Shown here: one piece after another, positions 62,650 to 64,000 of the stretch
Layout: each line of letters starts with the position of its first letter
Numbering within the stretch: position 1 is the stretch's first letter
From: Corynebacterium deserti GIMN1.010
GTDB taxonomy: Bacteria; Actinomycetota; Actinomycetes; Mycobacteriales; Mycobacteriaceae
Length of the DNA stretch: 64,000 nucleotides
Assembly: GCF_001277995.1 (NCBI RefSeq)
Contig: NZ_CP009220.1
Location: 744,001 to 808,000 of the forward strand
Reading direction: 5' to 3'
Made by a program: the position numbers and the translations under genes
Notes under the pieces: generated by a model
Databases searched by the model: none
Told to the model about the DNA's origin: nothing
Seen by the model: the letters and a program-made list of their open reading frames with translations, nothing else

Positions 62650-64000
62650 TTACTCCTCGTCCTTTTTGTCCTCTTTGTCGTCAGGCTCGTCTTTCTTTTC
62701 TGCTTCCTCCGCGAGGAGCTTTTCCAGCGCAGTGATTTCTGCGATCGGGTCGAACTCTTCGCCTTCGGATTCGCCGAGGAGGCCGTCGATAAACTCGGCA
62801 GGCTTGTCGATGTCCTCTGCGGTAGGCAGGAAGTCGGGGTGGTTCCAGACGGCGTCTCGACGCTCAACTCCGACAGCGTTTTCTACTCGACGCCACAGCT
62901 CTGCCGCCTCAGAGACCTTTGGTGCGCCTAGTTCAATGCCAACCACCTTGGAGAAGGCCTGCTCGGCGGACCCGCCGGTGGCCCGGCGGCGTCGCCAAGC
63001 TTCGTTCATCGCTTTGGTGGATGGGATGCGCTCGCCGAGTGCCTGGGTGACTACGACATCGACCCAGCCTTCGACCAACGCCAGGAGAGTTTCCAGGCGG
63101 GAGACAGCGTTGGCGTTGCGAGATCCGATGCGAGGGGAGAGATCCATGCCTTGCATCTCATTGATCATGTCCTGCAGACGCTCGGGATCGGGGTTGTCCA
63201 TCTGGAAGTTGCCCATGGCCTCCTGGATGTGCGAGGTATCAATTTCCAGGCCAGCAGCGTATTCCTCAACCGAAGATACGAGGCGTTCGACGAGCCACGG
63301 CACATGCTTGAACAGGCGCTGTCGCGCTGCCTCTCGAGCGCTGATGTACACGAGCATCTCCTGAGGTGCTACTTCCAATCCCTTGGATGCCTCGTGGAGG
63401 TTGGCGGGGAGAATCGCAGTGACGCCAGCCGGGGAGATGGGCAGGCCGAAATCGGAACCGGTAAGAGTCTGCTTCGCTAAATCGCCCAGCGCATTGCCAA
63501 GTTGGACACCGAAGTTCATCGAAGACATGGAATTCATCAGCTGGGACAACGGCCCCATCATTTCCTTGGCTTCCTCAGGGAGGTTTTCTAATTGAGCCTT
63601 ATTCATTTGCTCAGCAACCGGGGTAACAAGGCGCTTCCAAATGGGCAGCGTGTTGTCTAGCCAGTTCTCAGCATTCCACGACTCCACGCGGTAGCCGGAG
63701 GTGGGAAGCTGCGTTGCGCTATCAAGCCAGAGCTCAGCAAGGCGCACGGACTCCTCGACTGCATCCTTATCGGATTGTTTAATCGGTGCTACGCGTCCGA
63801 TCTGCTGGCGGGCGATGCGTGCTGCTAAATCATAATTAACCGAACCGGCACCTTCCGGCGAGTTCATGGAATCACCCATGCCGGACAGCATCTGGCCAAA
63901 TTGGTTAAGGATGTCGCCTAATCCGCCGCCACCCATGCCTCCAGCTCCACCGGGTCCGCCGAAGCCGAAGTTACCACCGAAGAAACCGAACGGATCATTG
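62650..64000 (-). CDS. DUF2342 zincin-like hydrolase family protein (5' end outside window)
   Basis: The open frame continues past the window edge: the residues NDPFGFFGGNFGFGGPGGAG precede the ATG at 63936, and family members have a longer Gly/Asn/Phe-rich start. The main domain shows RQQIGRVAPIKQSDKDAVEE, then PVAEQMNKAQLENLPEEAKE and SAREAARQRLFKHVPWLVER, and LEIDTSHIQEAMGNF. The second half has LLALVEGWVDVVVTQALGER and a very acidic C-terminus. In zinc-dependent relatives a HExxH lies near the LVEGW region, but here it reads LALVEGWVDVV without a clear motif. Equivalent to Rv3195 in order. Function unknown. Confidence 0.85.
   Translation of the reverse strand, partial: NDPFGFFGGNFGFGGPGGAGGMGGGGLGDILNQFGQMLSGMGDSMNSPEGAGSVNYDLAARIARQQIGRVAPIKQSDKDAVEESVRLAELWLDSATQLPTSGYRVESWNAENWLDNTLPIWKRLVTPVAEQMNKAQLENLPEEAKEMMGPLSQLMNSMSSMNFGVQLGNALGDLAKQTLTGSDFGLPISPAGVTAILPANLHEASKGLEVAPQEMLVYISAREAARQRLFKHVPWLVERLVSSVEEYAAGLEIDTSHIQEAMGNFQMDNPDPERLQDMINEMQGMDLSPRIGSRNANAVSRLETLLALVEGWVDVVVTQALGERIPSTKAMNEAWRRRRATGGSAEQAFSKVVGIELGAPKVSEAAELWRRVENAVGVERRDAVWNHPDFLPTAEDIDKPAEFIDGLLGESEGEEFDPIAEITALEKLLAEEAEKKDEPDDKEDKKDEE

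Overview
This 64 kb window is a chromosomal segment of a Corynebacterium, very close to C. glutamicum. The gene order fits that species: kup-purE, the tus trehalose importer, lcpA-wbbL-manC-whcD-manB-manA, sahH-tmk-mtrAB-lpqB, secA, aroA, sigH-rshA-whcE, adnAB-cglK-nudC-uvrD2. WhiB proteins, mycolata-type cell-wall genes and frequent leaderless GTG/ATG starts support this. No rRNA, tRNA, CRISPR array or prophage was seen. Species and locus comparisons are from memory, not from a search.

Layout. 1-4.9 kb: end of a K+ uptake gene, purE, a DUF218 gene and a thioesterase, then on the minus strand an SDR plus FMN-monooxygenase pair behind a TPP riboswitch with a readable terminator/antiterminator. 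5-8.2 kb: an A+T-richer accessory block of a secreted LGFP-repeat phospholipase A2, a lipoprotein and a small membrane protein; the phospholipase signal peptide looks frameshifted. 8.2-14.4 kb: DHFR-like, VOC and the tusGF-SRPBCC-tusE-tusK ABC importer. 14.5-15.7 kb: a decayed DUF2127 gene and a TIGR03089 gene. 15.7-25.6 kb: cell-envelope sugar genes (lcpA, wbbL, manC, manB, tobH-like, manA) with whcD and DUF3499 among them.

25.7-27.1 kb: an IS3-family (IS150-like) element with 28-bp imperfect ends and a GGG duplication. It sits in the loop of what was one convergent terminator between manA and a Pro/Thr-rich surface protein. Its orfA frame appears broken, and a hairpin at its right end would mask the transposase ribosome-binding site in read-through RNA. 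28-41 kb: sahH-tmk-mtrA-mtrB-lpqB-comF-like-hpf-secA, a tightly packed cell-wall/stress signalling and secretion block. mtrB has no ordinary start codon. 41-49 kb: rsgA-aroA back to back with an SRAP gene over a shared symmetrical -10, an HNH gene, sigH-rshA, a 24-residue ribosomal protein gene, whcE, a PQQ-like protein and a DEAD-box helicase. 49-64 kb: the actinobacterial DNA-repair neighbourhood (DUF3107, DUF3152, adnA, adnB, cglK, nudC, uvrD2, a TOMM E1-like protein, a YgjP-like peptidase and the DUF2342 family).

The most unusual signal is a short dispersed motif with core GTCGANAAGC, often extended as GGCGTCGANAAGC and preceded by GGTGGAGGGA. By hand I count at least 21 copies on both strands, inside genes in different reading frames and between genes, against about 0.5 expected in random sequence. 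It behaves as a DNA-level signal of unknown function.
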